In this document: in pieces, positions 1 through 10,200 of the stretch
Layout: each line of letters starts with the position of its first letter
How positions within the stretch are numbered: the first letter of the stretch is position 1
Position numbers and translations under genes: made by a program
The notes under the pieces: generated by a model
What the model saw: only the letters and a program-made list of their open reading frames with translations
Told to the model about the DNA's origin: nothing
The model's database searches: none
Assembly: GCF_000317125.1 (NCBI RefSeq)
Contig: NC_019695.1
Location: 6,188,336-6,252,335 of the forward strand
Origin: Chroococcidiopsis thermalis PCC 7203
Lineage (GTDB): Bacteria > Cyanobacteriota > Cyanobacteriia > Cyanobacteriales > Chroococcidiopsidaceae
DNA: 64,000 bases
Direction: 5' to 3'

Positions 1-1
1 G

Positions 2-184
2 GAAGGTGTGGAGAAGGTAAAAGAGATACTCAACGGTCATCGGTTAATTGCTCATTGTAAAGCAGGAATGCGATCGGCTAAGGCTTTGGGTATTTTGAAG
101 CAAGCTGGGATTGAAGGGACGAATGTAAAGGGTGGAATTACTGCCTGGAGTCAGGAAGTCGATCCTTCTGTGCCTCAATATTAG
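2..184 (+). CDS. moeB: MoeB-like molybdopterin-synthase adenylyltransferase, C-terminal rhodanese end (partial)
   Basis: Only the last 60 codons are present; the gene starts outside the window. The translation is a rhodanese C-terminus with the active-site loop HCKAGMRSAKAL, whose Cys would carry the persulfide, followed by VKGGITAW and the ending SQEVDPSVPQY. That ending is typical of cyanobacterial MoeB/MoeZ proteins, which join an E1-like adenylyltransferase to a rhodanese domain and activate sulfur carriers for molybdopterin or thiamine synthesis. The adenylyltransferase half is not visible, so a stand-alone rhodanese cannot be excluded. Confidence 0.75.
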   Translation, partial: EGVEKVKEILNGHRLIAHCKAGMRSAKALGILKQAGIEGTNVKGGITAWSQEVDPSVPQY

Positions 185-211
185 ATCCCCCTAACCCCCT
201 TAGAAAGGGGG
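185..211 (+). repeat. C-rich/G-rich inverted repeat after moeB
   Basis: A run GATCCCCCTAACCCCCTT is followed directly by AAAGGGGG, giving a hairpin just after the moeB stop. It may help terminate moeB. It belongs to the same family as the longer copies at 13233-13300 and inside the ribokinase gene (51299-51436), so it is a dispersed element rather than a gene-specific terminator. Confidence 0.6.
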
Positions 212-231
212 AAATAATGCAATATCCCCAG

Positions 232-259
232 GTAGGAGCGCACAGATGTGCGCTCCTAC
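232..259. repeat. 28-bp dispersed palindrome, copy 1
   Basis: The arms GTAGGAGCGCACA and TGTGCGCTCCTAC are exact reverse complements around a 2-nt centre. Close relatives with GTAGGGGCGCACA arms lie at 17733-17760, 25306-25333 and 57172-57196, always between genes. There is no T-run, so it looks like a REP-type mobile palindrome rather than a terminator. Confidence 0.8.
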
Positions 260-271
260 TGATATGTGTAG

Positions 272-309
272 GTACAAAAAAAGTAGAGACATTAAATCAA
301 TGTCTCTAC
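272..309 (-). terminator. Rho-independent terminator of metK
   Basis: Read on the minus strand, the arms GTAGAGACATT and AATGTCTCTAC form an 11-bp stem with a 5-nt loop and are followed by a run of seven T. It starts 22 nt past the metK stop codon, the right place and orientation to end the metK transcript. Confidence 0.85.
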
Positions 310-331
310 TTGAAGAACTACCTATGTTTGG

Positions 332-1591
332 TTAAACTGTCGCTGAAACAGGTTGATTTAATGCTTGCTTTAAGATGTCTGCTTTGTCGGTTTTTTCCCA
401 AGGCAAGTCTAAGTCATTTCGTCCCAAATGACCGTAGGCAGCAACATCTTGATAGAAGCGACCACCTCTTTCAGCTGGTAGGTTACGCAAGTTGAAGGCG
501 TGGATAATACCAGCTGGACGGAGTTCAAAATTCTGTTGGACTAACTCCAGCAAACGGTCTTCGTCAATTTTGCCAGTGCCGAATGTTTCTACTAAAATGC
601 TAACGGGTCGCGCTACACCGATCGCATAACTCAGTTGTACTTCGCACTTGTCAGCTAACCCAGCAGCAACAATATTTTTTGCCACGTAGCGGCAAGCATA
701 AGCCGCACTGCGGTCTACTTTAGTGGGGTCTTTACCAGAAAAAGCACCGCCACCATGCCGTGAGTATCCACCGTAGGTATCGACAATAATTTTACGTCCA
801 GTTAAGCCAGAATCACCTTGGGGACCGCCAATGACAAACTTGCCTGTGGGGTTGACTAAAAAGCGAGTTTGTGCGTCTGGTTTGACCTCAATATCGGCAA
901 AGACTGGCTCTACAACCGCTGACCAGAGGTCTTCTCTAATCTTGGCTTGCACTGCTTTCTCGTCGGTGATGTCGCCAATCGTCGGTGCGTGCTGAGTCGA
1001 GATTAAAATCGTATCAATTCCTACAGGTCGTCCGTCTTCATAGGCAATTGTAACTTGAGTTTTGCCATCAGGACGCAAGTACGCCAGTTGACCAGTTTTC
1101 CGTACTGCGGCTAGACGGCGAGAAATTCGATGGGCAAGGCTGATAGGCAAAGGCATCAATTCGGGGGTTTCGTTACAAGCGAAACCAAACATGATCCCCT
1201 GGTCGCCCGCACCCGTAGAATCAAATATTTCTTCACTAGATTTTTCGCGAGTTTCGTGCGCTGTATCAACGCCTTGAGCAATATCAGCCGATTGTTCGTC
1301 TAGGGCAACTAGTACGGAACAGCTATTGGAACAAAAGCCATTGACAGCATCGGTGTAGCCAATTTCAGCAATTTTTTGTCTAGCTAAATTGACATAATTA
1401 ACTTGAGCTTTGCTAGTAATTTCACCAGTAATTAAGACTAATCCAGTGTTAACGACTACTTCTGCTGCGACTCGGCTGGTGGGGTCTTGCGCCAGTAGTG
1501 CATCTAAGATAGTGTCGGAAATTTGATCGCAGATCTTATCAGGATGACCTTCAGTGACTGATTCTGAGGAAAATAGGTAGCGACGAGACAA
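332..1591 (-). CDS. metK: S-adenosylmethionine synthetase (MetK)
   Basis: Makes S-adenosylmethionine from methionine and ATP in the cytoplasm. Family signatures seen include the N-terminal [30 protein letters not shown] in the middle and [19 protein letters not shown], the P-loop-like C-terminal signature. I chose a TTG start because AAGGAGG lies about 8 nt upstream and the protein then begins LSRRYLF, the usual MetK N-terminus, giving 419 residues. An in-frame ATG 29 codons upstream (1678) would add a basic leader not seen in the family. A clear intrinsic terminator follows at 272-309. The gene stands alone, with no riboswitch that I can recognise upstream. Confidence 0.95.
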   Translation of the reverse strand: MSRRYLFSSESVTEGHPDKICDQISDTILDALLAQDPTSRVAAEVVVNTGLVLITGEITSKAQVNYVNLARQKIAEIGYTDAVNGFCSNSCSVLVALDEQSADIAQGVDTAHETREKSSEEIFDSTGAGDQGIMFGFACNETPELMPLPISLAHRISRRLAAVRKTGQLAYLRPDGKTQVTIAYEDGRPVGIDTILISTQHAPTIGDITDEKAVQAKIREDLWSAVVEPVFADIEVKPDAQTRFLVNPTGKFVIGGPQGDSGLTGRKIIVDTYGGYSRHGGGAFSGKDPTKVDRSAAYACRYVAKNIVAAGLADKCEVQLSYAIGVARPVSILVETFGTGKIDEDRLLELVQQNFELRPAGIIHAFNLRNLPAERGGRFYQDVAAYGHLGRNDLDLPWEKTDKADILKQALNQPVSATV

Positions 1592-1847
1592 AGGCAGTTC
1601 CTCCTTGGAGTTGCTGATATTGAGTAAGTTTGCTTTGAGTGTAGCTATGTCAATCGGCGATCGCCGCCGTTTTACCACTATTTACAATTATTATGTGGGT
1701 GCTATCCCCTCAGCGATTAAAAGCTAGATAGACGGTGTGTATTTTAGCCTATCTCAAACAAGTCGGTTTGTAAAAATTCTAGTAGGAAATTTGCCATCTT
1801 AACGCAACAGGTGTATTAAGTCTGTGTAAAGTTCGATCGTTTCACAG

Positions 1848-3215
1848 CTAACCTAAAATGCGCTTAAGTAAGGGTAACTTGCCGCGATAGGGAGGATAGC
1901 GTAAATTAATCTCGATCGCCAGAGAACGATACAGTACGCTCTTGTAGTGCGAAAATATGTCAAAACTAGCCTTGCCGTGATATTTTCCCATGCCACTACT
2001 ACCCACTCCACCAAAGGGTAGTGTGGGAACGACAAATTGCAATACGGTGTCGTTGATGCAGGCGCTACCAGAGGAAGTTTCTGCTAGAACGCGCTTTTGC
2101 AGGTTTCTGTCACGAGAAAAGAGGTATAAAGCCAACGGTTTCGATCCTTGATTAACGATCGCGATCGCCTCAGATATATGTTGGTAAGTCACGACTGGTA
2201 AAATGGGACCAAAAATTTCTGACTGCATTGCTGGCACGTCTAGGGAAGCTAACTCAATGACAGTGGGTGCAATATAGCGTGACTCGGCATCTGTTTCTCC
2301 CCCAAAAACTATCTTGCCATCCGCTAGCAAGGCAACTAAGCGATCGAATTGTTTGCGATCGATAATTCTGCCATAATCGGGGCTATTCGCGGGTTGCGCG
2401 CCGTAAAATTCAGCGATGCATTTTTGAATTTTCTCGATAAATTGTTGTTTAATTGCTTCCGGGACTAAAAGATAGTCGGGGGCAATACAACTTTGTCCAG
2501 CATTAATAAATTTTCCCCAAGTAATTCGCTTGGCAGCATACTCAAGATTGATGTCAGTATCGACAATACAAGGACTTTTACCACCTAGTTCTAAGACAAC
2601 TGGAGTTAAGTGCTTGGCTGCCGCTTCCATCACAATTCTACCTACGTTTGTACCACCAGTAAAAAATATATGGTCAAATTTTTCTGTTAATAGTTTTTGG
2701 CTAGTCTCGACTCCGCCTTCCACCACTGAAATATATGTGGAATCAAAATATTTTTGTAACATTTTAGCTAAGACCGCAGCAGCGTGAGTAGCGATTTCTG
2801 ATGGTTTAATAATCGTACAGTTGCCCGCTGCGATCGCCCCCACGAGTGGAGTAATAGCTAACTGCAATGGATAATTCCACGGACTAATAATTAAAACAAT
2901 TCCTAGCGGTTCTGGATAGATTTTGCCAGCACCAGGTAGTTGTTCAAGCGGAACGGCAGCTTTATGGGGTTTTATCCAACTTTTTAGATGTTTGATGGCG
3001 TAGTCGATCTCTTTCTTGACTACGGTAATTTCTGTTAAGTATATTTCAACAACTGGTTTATGGAGATCTGCTTGTAATGCCTCGTTAATAGCAATTTCGT
3101 ACTCAACTATCGCCTGTTTGAGGATTTTTAGCTGGGCAAGCCGAAAGTCTATCGATCGCGTTTTACCAGTTTGAAAAAATTCTCTTTGTTGGCGTAGCAG
3201 CTCGGAGTAATTCAT
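1848..3215 (-). CDS. Aldehyde dehydrogenase, class-3/fatty-aldehyde type
   Basis: A 455-residue NAD(P)-dependent aldehyde dehydrogenase. Visible signatures are IISPWNYPLQL (cofactor fold), FFTGGTNVGR, the catalytic Glu motif VVLELGGKSP and the catalytic Cys in FINAGQSCIAPDY. The length and hydrophobic C-terminus resemble the short ALDH3 group, which in cyanobacteria oxidises fatty aldehydes or apocarotenals (the Synechocystis slr0091 type). The exact substrate is inferred from family only. It has its own spacing on both sides, so it is probably monocistronic. Confidence 0.9.
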   Translation of the reverse strand: MNYSELLRQQREFFQTGKTRSIDFRLAQLKILKQAIVEYEIAINEALQADLHKPVVEIYLTEITVVKKEIDYAIKHLKSWIKPHKAAVPLEQLPGAGKIYPEPLGIVLIISPWNYPLQLAITPLVGAIAAGNCTIIKPSEIATHAAAVLAKMLQKYFDSTYISVVEGGVETSQKLLTEKFDHIFFTGGTNVGRIVMEAAAKHLTPVVLELGGKSPCIVDTDINLEYAAKRITWGKFINAGQSCIAPDYLLVPEAIKQQFIEKIQKCIAEFYGAQPANSPDYGRIIDRKQFDRLVALLADGKIVFGGETDAESRYIAPTVIELASLDVPAMQSEIFGPILPVVTYQHISEAIAIVNQGSKPLALYLFSRDRNLQKRVLAETSSGSACINDTVLQFVVPTLPFGGVGSSGMGKYHGKASFDIFSHYKSVLYRSLAIEINLRYPPYRGKLPLLKRILG

Positions 3216-3488
3216 ATTTTTTAATTATTTCACTACACTTTGATAGTGAAGTGCTTGCAATAGCACATACAATATTGATATAATTTACTTCATAATGGGA
3301 ATATACTTGCTTTTTTAAATTGCGCTTATATTTCCATTATTGAACTAAACTACTTTACTACAATTAGGTTTTTAAAACAAGTCGCAACAGCGATCGCTTC
3401 TCATAAAATCAATTGCAGAAAAGTCTAGCTCAATGTGAGCGATCGCCCTTGCAAATGACAAATGACGAATGACAAACAACAAGCGAAT

Positions 3489-4583
3489 CTACTTCATCAC
3501 AGGTAGGCTCACCCTAAAAGTACTACCTTTTCCAAGTTCGGAATCAACTTGTAGCGTACCTTGATGGGCTTCGACAATGCGGCGTGATAAATACAGTCCT
3601 AAGCCGCTACCGGAACGCCTATGGCTACCTTGACGGAATCGTTGAAACAAAGTCTCTCTATCTTCAAAGGAAATACCGGAACCCGTATCGATCACGTCTA
3701 CTTGTAAATAAGAGTCAGGATTGGTAGACACGCAAACGGTAACGGAACCTTTATCGGTAAATTTAAGGGCGTTGCCCACCAGATTAGTAAAGAGACGATG
3801 CAATTCCAAGCGATCGCCAGAAACTTGCACAGATGGAATTGGCTGCTGTTGTTGTAACTGGAGCGATACACCTTTATCTTGTGCCAGAGGAGATAGTTCT
3901 TTTACGATATCTTCTAGCAAATTTTGCAAGTCTACTGGAAAGAATGCCAAGGTCTTGCGCCCAGCCTCAAAACGATAGACTTCCAACAGCGTATTGACCA
4001 TTTGCAGCAGATTCTGATTGCTACGAATCATCGTTGCGATCGCTTCATGGATCGGTGGCGATAGTTCTCCTAACGCCCCTTGCGCGAGAAGTACGAGCAT
4101 TCGGTCGGCAGCAACAAGGGGAGTCCGAAGGTCGTGCGTTAAACGAGAGACAAAATCTTCTCTTTGACGGGCAATTTCATCCCGTTCGTCTACGCTGTGC
4201 TTCAACCGTAGTAGCGATCGCACTCTTGCCAAAAGTTCTTCGACTTCGACAGGCTTGCGGATAAAATCGTCTGCACCCGTATCCAAACCTTTAGCCACAC
4301 TAGGTTGGTCGTAAGCAGTAATCAGTAAAATTGGAATGAAAGGTAGTTTGGCATTTTGCCGGAGGCGCTGAGTCACCTCAAACCCATCCATTCCTGGCAT
4401 CATCACATCAAGCAGAACGAGATGAGGCGGTGATTTTTCAACTTCTGCTATTGCAGTGGGACCGTCTTCTGCCGTAGTAATGGTGTATCCTTCTTCCTCC
4501 AAAATCGTTTGAATTAGGAACACATTATCGGGAGAGTCGTCAACCACGAGAATTCGGTCGGCTTTGGAGGATGGGATAGTCAT
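3489..4583 (-). CDS. Receiver domain-histidine kinase (two-component signalling)
   Basis: A 364-residue protein with a receiver domain at residues 10-125 (VVDD acidic pair, phospho-acceptor D59 in LLDVMMPGMDG, Lys in FIRKPVE). This is joined to a HisKA domain with H150 in SRLTHDLRTPL and a HATPase_c domain with the N-box NLVGNALKFTD, DTGSGIS and GSGLGLYLSRRIVE. There is no transmembrane segment or sensory domain, so its input is likely phosphorylation of the receiver or a partner protein. This receiver-first layout is common in cyanobacterial phosphorelays. No partner lies next to it and the signal is unknown. Confidence 0.92.
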   Translation of the reverse strand: MTIPSSKADRILVVDDSPDNVFLIQTILEEEGYTITTAEDGPTAIAEVEKSPPHLVLLDVMMPGMDGFEVTQRLRQNAKLPFIPILLITAYDQPSVAKGLDTGADDFIRKPVEVEELLARVRSLLRLKHSVDERDEIARQREDFVSRLTHDLRTPLVAADRMLVLLAQGALGELSPPIHEAIATMIRSNQNLLQMVNTLLEVYRFEAGRKTLAFFPVDLQNLLEDIVKELSPLAQDKGVSLQLQQQQPIPSVQVSGDRLELHRLFTNLVGNALKFTDKGSVTVCVSTNPDSYLQVDVIDTGSGISFEDRETLFQRFRQGSHRRSGSGLGLYLSRRIVEAHQGTLQVDSELGKGSTFRVSLPVMK

Positions 4584-4866
4584 GAAATCCGCACGCTGCT
4601 CAATAAATTAAGATTTTAATATTTTCTAAATATCTATTCGTTGGTATCATTCTTCCTTGTCGTTCCAAAATTAACCTCTTACCCAAGAGAGAATGTTTCT
4701 CCAACTACAGATCGTTACATTTTTTGGCAATGTTCGATCGCGGTAGCAAATTCACCTGCCGAGCGAGCAATTGAGGCAAAAAGTTCGCTTCGGCAGATAG
4801 ATAACAATCTGAAATAGTCAGCATCAGCGATAGTACCAGCGTCTATAACCAACAGCTAACAACCAT

Positions 4867-6585
4867 TTAAAACAAAAAATATCTTTGTGCCATTGGTAAG
4901 ATTGTAGCTGGTTCGCAAGTGAGAAGCTCTCCATCTGCCCTAACTTCGTAGGTTTCAGGATCGACTTCGATGCGAGGTAGGGCATCGTTTAATTTTAAAT
5001 CCTGCTTACCGATTTGACGGGTTTGTGAGACAGCCACAGCAGGTTTTTGTAAACCTAACCGAGAAGGAATTTCTTGTTCTAGGGCAATTTGAGAAACAAA
5101 AGTCAAGGATGTTGCCGCGATCGCACCGCCAAAACTAGCAAACATGGGACGCATGTGAACTGGTTGGGGAGTGGGAATACTAGCGTTAGCATCACCCATT
5201 TGCGACCAAGCAATTAATCCGCCTTTCAGCACAATTTCCGGTTTCACGCCAAAAAATGCCGGTCGCCAGAGACACAAATCGGCAAGTTTCCCCACTTCCA
5301 CAGAACCGACATAATTAGCAATACCGTGGGTAATAGCGGGGTTGATCGTGTACTTGGCAACGTACCTTTTGGCGCGGAAATTGTCATTTTCTATAGATCC
5401 CCCATCGGGAGAAGATAAATGCCCCCTTTGCACTTTCATTTTATGTGCCGTCTGCCAAGTACGGATAATCACTTCCCCTACTCTTCCCATCGCTTGAGAG
5501 TCGGAGGAAATCATGCTGAATGCCCCTAAATCGTGCAAAATATCTTCTGCGGCGATCGTTTCTCGACGAATGCGCGACTCGGCAAAGGCGACATCTTCGG
5601 CAATACTTGGATCGAGGTGATGGCACACCATCAACATATCTAAGTGTTCATCCAGGGTATTGAGCGTATAAGGGCGCGTAGGATTGGTAGAAGATGGTAA
5701 AACGTTGGCTTCACCGCAAACTTTAATAATATCTGGGGCGTGACCGCCGCCAGCCCCTTCTGTATGGTATGTATGAATCGCCCGTCCTTTAAAAGCACCG
5801 ATGGTAGTTTCAACAAACCCAGCTTCGTTGAGGGTATCGGTGTGAATCGCGACTTGGACATCATGTCGGTCGGCGACATCCAAACAAGTATCGATCGCGG
5901 CGGGAGTCGTTCCCCAATCTTCGTGCAATTTCAAACCCATTGCCCCAGCTGCAATCTGTTCGACTAAGCCTTGGGGTTGACTGCTGTTACCCTTACCGAG
6001 AAAACCTAAATTGACGGGAAAGGCATCGGCGGCTTGCAACATCCGGTAAATGTTCCAGGGTCCAGGGGTACAGGTTGTGGCATTCGTACCTGTAGTGGGT
6101 CCCGTACCTCCACCAATCATAGTTGTCACACCAGAGGCGATCGCCGTTTCAATTTGCTGGGGACAGATAAAGTGAATGTGACTGTCGATCCCACCAGCCG
6201 TGACGATTGCGCCTTCTCCTGCTAAGACTTCCGTACCAGGACCGATGATAATATCTACGTTGTCTTGAATGTAAGGATTGCCAGCTTTGCCAATTTTGTA
6301 AATCTTACCGTCTTTAATTCCGATATCGGCTTTGACAATCCCCCACCAATCGAGGATTAAAGCGTTGGTAATGACTAAATCGACAGCACCATCAGCATTA
6401 GCAATGGGAGATTGTCCCATCCCATCGCGGATGACTTTACCACCACCAAACTTGACTTCATCACCGTAGGTGGTAAAGTCTCGTTCGACTTCGATAAATA
6501 ATTCTGTATCGGCGAGACGGATGCGATCGCCTGTTGTGGGACCGAAGGTTTCGGCGTAGGCACGGCGATCCATGCGATAGCTCAT
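4867..6585 (-). CDS. ureC: Urease alpha subunit (UreC)
   Basis: The catalytic subunit of nickel urease, which hydrolyses urea to ammonia and carbamate. At 572 residues it is full length. The nickel ligands appear in register: H136 and H138 (DSHIHFICP), the carbamylated K219 (GLKLHEDWG), H248, H274 ([15 protein letters not shown]) and D362. The flap motif MVCHHLD with C321 and H322 is intact. AAGGAAT precedes the ATG. It lies 95 nt downstream of ureB on the same strand, so the two are probably co-transcribed. The accessory genes ureDEFG and the gamma subunit ureA are not in this window. Confidence 0.97.
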   Translation of the reverse strand: MSYRMDRRAYAETFGPTTGDRIRLADTELFIEVERDFTTYGDEVKFGGGKVIRDGMGQSPIANADGAVDLVITNALILDWWGIVKADIGIKDGKIYKIGKAGNPYIQDNVDIIIGPGTEVLAGEGAIVTAGGIDSHIHFICPQQIETAIASGVTTMIGGGTGPTTGTNATTCTPGPWNIYRMLQAADAFPVNLGFLGKGNSSQPQGLVEQIAAGAMGLKLHEDWGTTPAAIDTCLDVADRHDVQVAIHTDTLNEAGFVETTIGAFKGRAIHTYHTEGAGGGHAPDIIKVCGEANVLPSSTNPTRPYTLNTLDEHLDMLMVCHHLDPSIAEDVAFAESRIRRETIAAEDILHDLGAFSMISSDSQAMGRVGEVIIRTWQTAHKMKVQRGHLSSPDGGSIENDNFRAKRYVAKYTINPAITHGIANYVGSVEVGKLADLCLWRPAFFGVKPEIVLKGGLIAWSQMGDANASIPTPQPVHMRPMFASFGGAIAATSLTFVSQIALEQEIPSRLGLQKPAVAVSQTRQIGKQDLKLNDALPRIEVDPETYEVRADGELLTCEPATILPMAQRYFLF

Positions 6586-6680
6586 AGATATTCCTTGTCA
6601 GAGTCTATAGGAGATTGAACCATACAGATACAGAAAATATCGAGAAAAATTTTATATAGGTTTCACAAATTCCACGAAAA

Positions 6681-6992
6681 CTATCCGTCTAGCGCTCCAT
6701 TGACACTACTGTTGAAGCCATAGACATGTCTAGTTCCAGCTAAGGGGATAATGGTAACTTCCCGTTCGTCTCCTGGTTCAAACCGGACAGCCGTACCTGC
6801 GGGAATATCTAAGCGCATCCCTTTTGCCCGTTCTCGATCGAATTCTAAGGCAGGATTGACTTCAAAAAAATGATAATGAGAACCAACTTGGATCGGGCGA
6901 TCGCCTGTATTTGCTACTCGTAAAACAGTTGTGGGACGACCTGCATTTAATTCAATTTCCCCTGACTGGACGATCGTTTCACCTGGAATCAT
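6681..6992 (-). CDS. ureB: Urease beta subunit (UreB)
   Basis: A small structural subunit of urease, 103 residues, starting with the family hallmark [18 protein letters not shown] and containing [20 protein letters not shown]. It precedes ureC in the same direction. Upstream there is no ureA, only about 240 nt of non-coding DNA and then the divergent giant kinase gene. The urease locus is therefore split in this genome, or ureA is elsewhere. Confidence 0.96.
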   Translation of the reverse strand: MIPGETIVQSGEIELNAGRPTTVLRVANTGDRPIQVGSHYHFFEVNPALEFDRERAKGMRLDIPAGTAVRFEPGDEREVTIIPLAGTRHVYGFNSSVNGALDG

Positions 6993-7233
6993 TGCCTATT
7001 CCTCGTCTTGCTATTTGCTGATGAAATAAAAACATTGTAGCGATCGCTGACACCGAGCGCTTTCGCACGCCAAAATATAATCGGTTTGGTGTCAACTCTT
7101 GCTAGCCACCAAATCTTATGCACAAAATGTTAATTAGTGCAAACTTGTTTGAAGTTCATTATGAACTTACTTCAAAAAATTGCCCATAGCAATTTTTTTC
7201 TATGTTATTGAAAATACACTTGGTTAACCAAAA

Positions 7234-10200
7234 GTGAGTACGATCGCTATTTCTAGCTATGAGATTATTAATAAAATTTACGAAAGCGATCGCTCGGTAG
7301 TTTATCGAGCGTGGCGAATCCGCGATCGTCAACCAATTATTCTGAAAATTTTAAAAGCAGAGCAACCTAGTTTAGAAGAGCTGATTCGGTACAAGCAAGA
7401 ATATGAGATTACCCATTCTTTAAATTTATCTGGAGTCGTAAAAGCTTACAGTTTAGAAAATTTCCAAAACACTGTATTAATTACTTTAGAAGATTTTGGC
7501 GGTGAGTCTTTAGAAATTCTCAGTAAAGCTAAAAAGATCGGTCTTAAAAATTTTCTTGAAATTGCTATTCTCATAGTAGAGAGTTTATGCCAAATTCATG
7601 CGGCAAATATAATTCATAAAGATATTAGTCCGGCTAATATAGTTTTTAATTCTGCTACCAAGCAACTCAAAATTACTGACTTTGGAGTTGCTACTGTTTT
7701 ATCTAAAGAAACTCCTAATTTTAGTCATCCTAGTATTTTAGAAGGAACTCTGAATTACATATCTCCAGAACAAACTGGCAGAATGAACCGCAATGTTGAT
7801 TATCGAACAGATTTTTATTCTTTAGGAGCAACTTTCTATCAATTACTCACCCACCAACTACCATTTGATACTGACGATCCTTTAGAACTCATTCATTGTC
7901 ACCTTGCTAAGCAGCCAATTCCGCCTCACCAAATCGATCCTAGTATCCCTCTAGCTCTTTCAAAAATTGTTATAAAACTATTGGCAAAAACCGCTGAAGC
8001 ACGTTACCAAAGTGCCTGGGGAATCAGAGCGGACTTAAAAAATTGTTGGCAGCAATTAGAGAATAATCATACTGTTACAGAATTTGAATTAGGCAAAGAA
8101 GATGTTTCCGACAAACTACAAATTCCCCAAAAGCTTTACGGTAGAGAACGAGAGATTAAGATTCTATTAGCGGCTTTTGGGAGAGTCTGTGAAGAAGGAC
8201 AAAGAAGACAAGGAGGACAAGAGATACCAATTACCAATTACCAATTCAAACCCGAATTAGTCTTAGTTCGTGGATATGCTGGAATTGGCAAATCATCTCT
8301 CGTACAGGAAACTTTTAAACTAGTTACTCAAAAAAAAGGATATTTTGTTCAAGGAAAATACGAGCAATATCAACGGCATATTCCTTATTTTGGCTTAATT
8401 AAAGCACTGCAAGAATTAGTTCGACAACTCTTATTAGAAGACTCAGATCGATTAGCAAAGTGGCGAGATTGCATTCTCACTACTTGCGGAGAGAATATCG
8501 GCGTTCTGATCGATGTTGTTCCCGATTTATCATTGCTTTTAGGTCAACACTCAGCGATCGCAACTTTAAATTCAACAACAGCAGAGCATCGGTTTAAATT
8601 AGTATTTCAGAAGTTGATTCAAGTATTTGCCCAGGCAGAACATCCACTCATAATTTTTTTAGACGATCTTCAATGGGTAGATAGAGCTACTCTACAATTA
8701 ATTCAGATTTTAGTCGCGGAAGGAAAGCAGTATTTATTTTTGATTGGGGCATATCGAGACAATGAAGTTAATGTTTTTCATCCTCTCAGCTTGAGTTTAG
8801 AAGAGTTAACTAAATTTGGAGTCACAATTCATTATATCTCTTTAACACCTCTTAATATATCTCAGATTAATCAGCTACTTTTGGAAACTCTTAAGTGCGA
8901 TCGCGAGGTGACAGAACCTTTAGCAAAACTGATTTTAGAGACAACTCGCGGTAATCCATTTTTTATTAGTGAGTTTATCGCTTATTTAGAAGCAGAAGAC
9001 TTATTAAAATTTGAACGAGCGAGACAAATTTGGTACTGGAATTTAACAGAAATTCAACTAGCTCAAGCAACTCATAATAATCTTACCGAGCTTCTCGTTA
9101 AGAAAATTCAAAAGCTCGATAACAATACACAACAAATTTTAAAACTAGCAGCATGTATTGGTAGTTCGTTTGAGTTATCTACTTTAGTTGGCTGTATGAC
9201 AAAACCTGCTGAAGTCATAGTGGCACTTCTACAACCAGCGATCGCTGCTAGTTTAATTATCCCTATTGGCAACGATCGCACGGCAATTGAGTTAGGTATT
9301 TCTCCAACACGAATATTAACAGTAAGATATAAATTCGCTCACGATCGCATTCAACAAGCCGCCTATTCGTCGATTCCAGAAGGTACAAAACAAACTTTAC
9401 ATCAAATAGTTGGTCGAACCCTACTACAAAATACTCTAGCAGACAAGCAAGAAGAAAAAATTTTTGATATTGTCAATCATCTGAATTTTAGTATCTCTTT
9501 GTTACAGAACCAAACTGAAAAAGATGAATTAGCAGCACTAAACTTAACTGCTGCCAAAAAAGCTAAAGAATCCATTGCCTATGAGTCAGCATTGAGTTAT
9601 GCAAGTTTGGGTATCAAACTTATTGAGGAAAAAAGCTGGCAACGACAATACGAGCTTTCACTTGCTTTATTTTTAGAAGCAGCGGCAGCAGCATATTTGT
9701 GTGGCAAATTTACCTCAACAGAAAATTATACAGATATCGTACTACAACAAGCAAAAAATTTATTAGATAAAGTTAAAGTCTATGAAATTAAAATTCTCGC
9801 TCATGTTGCCCAAGGAAAACCACTTGCAGCTGTCAGCATAGCAATATACGCCTTGCGGCTTTTAGGAGTTAATTTACCTCACCGAGCGAGTAAATTTAAG
9901 ATTTTACTAGCGGCGATCGCCACCAAATTTAGCTTATGTCATAAACACATTGAGGCACTAATTAATCTACCATCTATGAGCAATCCCCATACATTAGCAG
10001 CTATGAAAATTATGGGAATTGCTGGTTCGCCTACATACAATGCTGCGCCACAATTCGCTCCCTTATTAGCATTTGCTGGAGTCAATCTATCACTAAAATA
10101 TGGTAATACAGCAATGTCTGCTTATGGTTATGCCAGTTACGGTGTGATGTTATGTGGCATATTGGGGAATATTGATGCTGGCTATCAATTTGGTAAACTT

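Noticed and set aside
217-495. Plus-strand frame across the metK terminator
   Set aside because: It contains the 28-bp palindrome and the terminator and overlaps the end of metK in antisense.
7038-7053. NtcA-like site upstream of ureB
   Set aside because: GTA-N8 is followed by TGAC rather than TAC and the spacer is a HIP1 octamer, so the match is probably chance.
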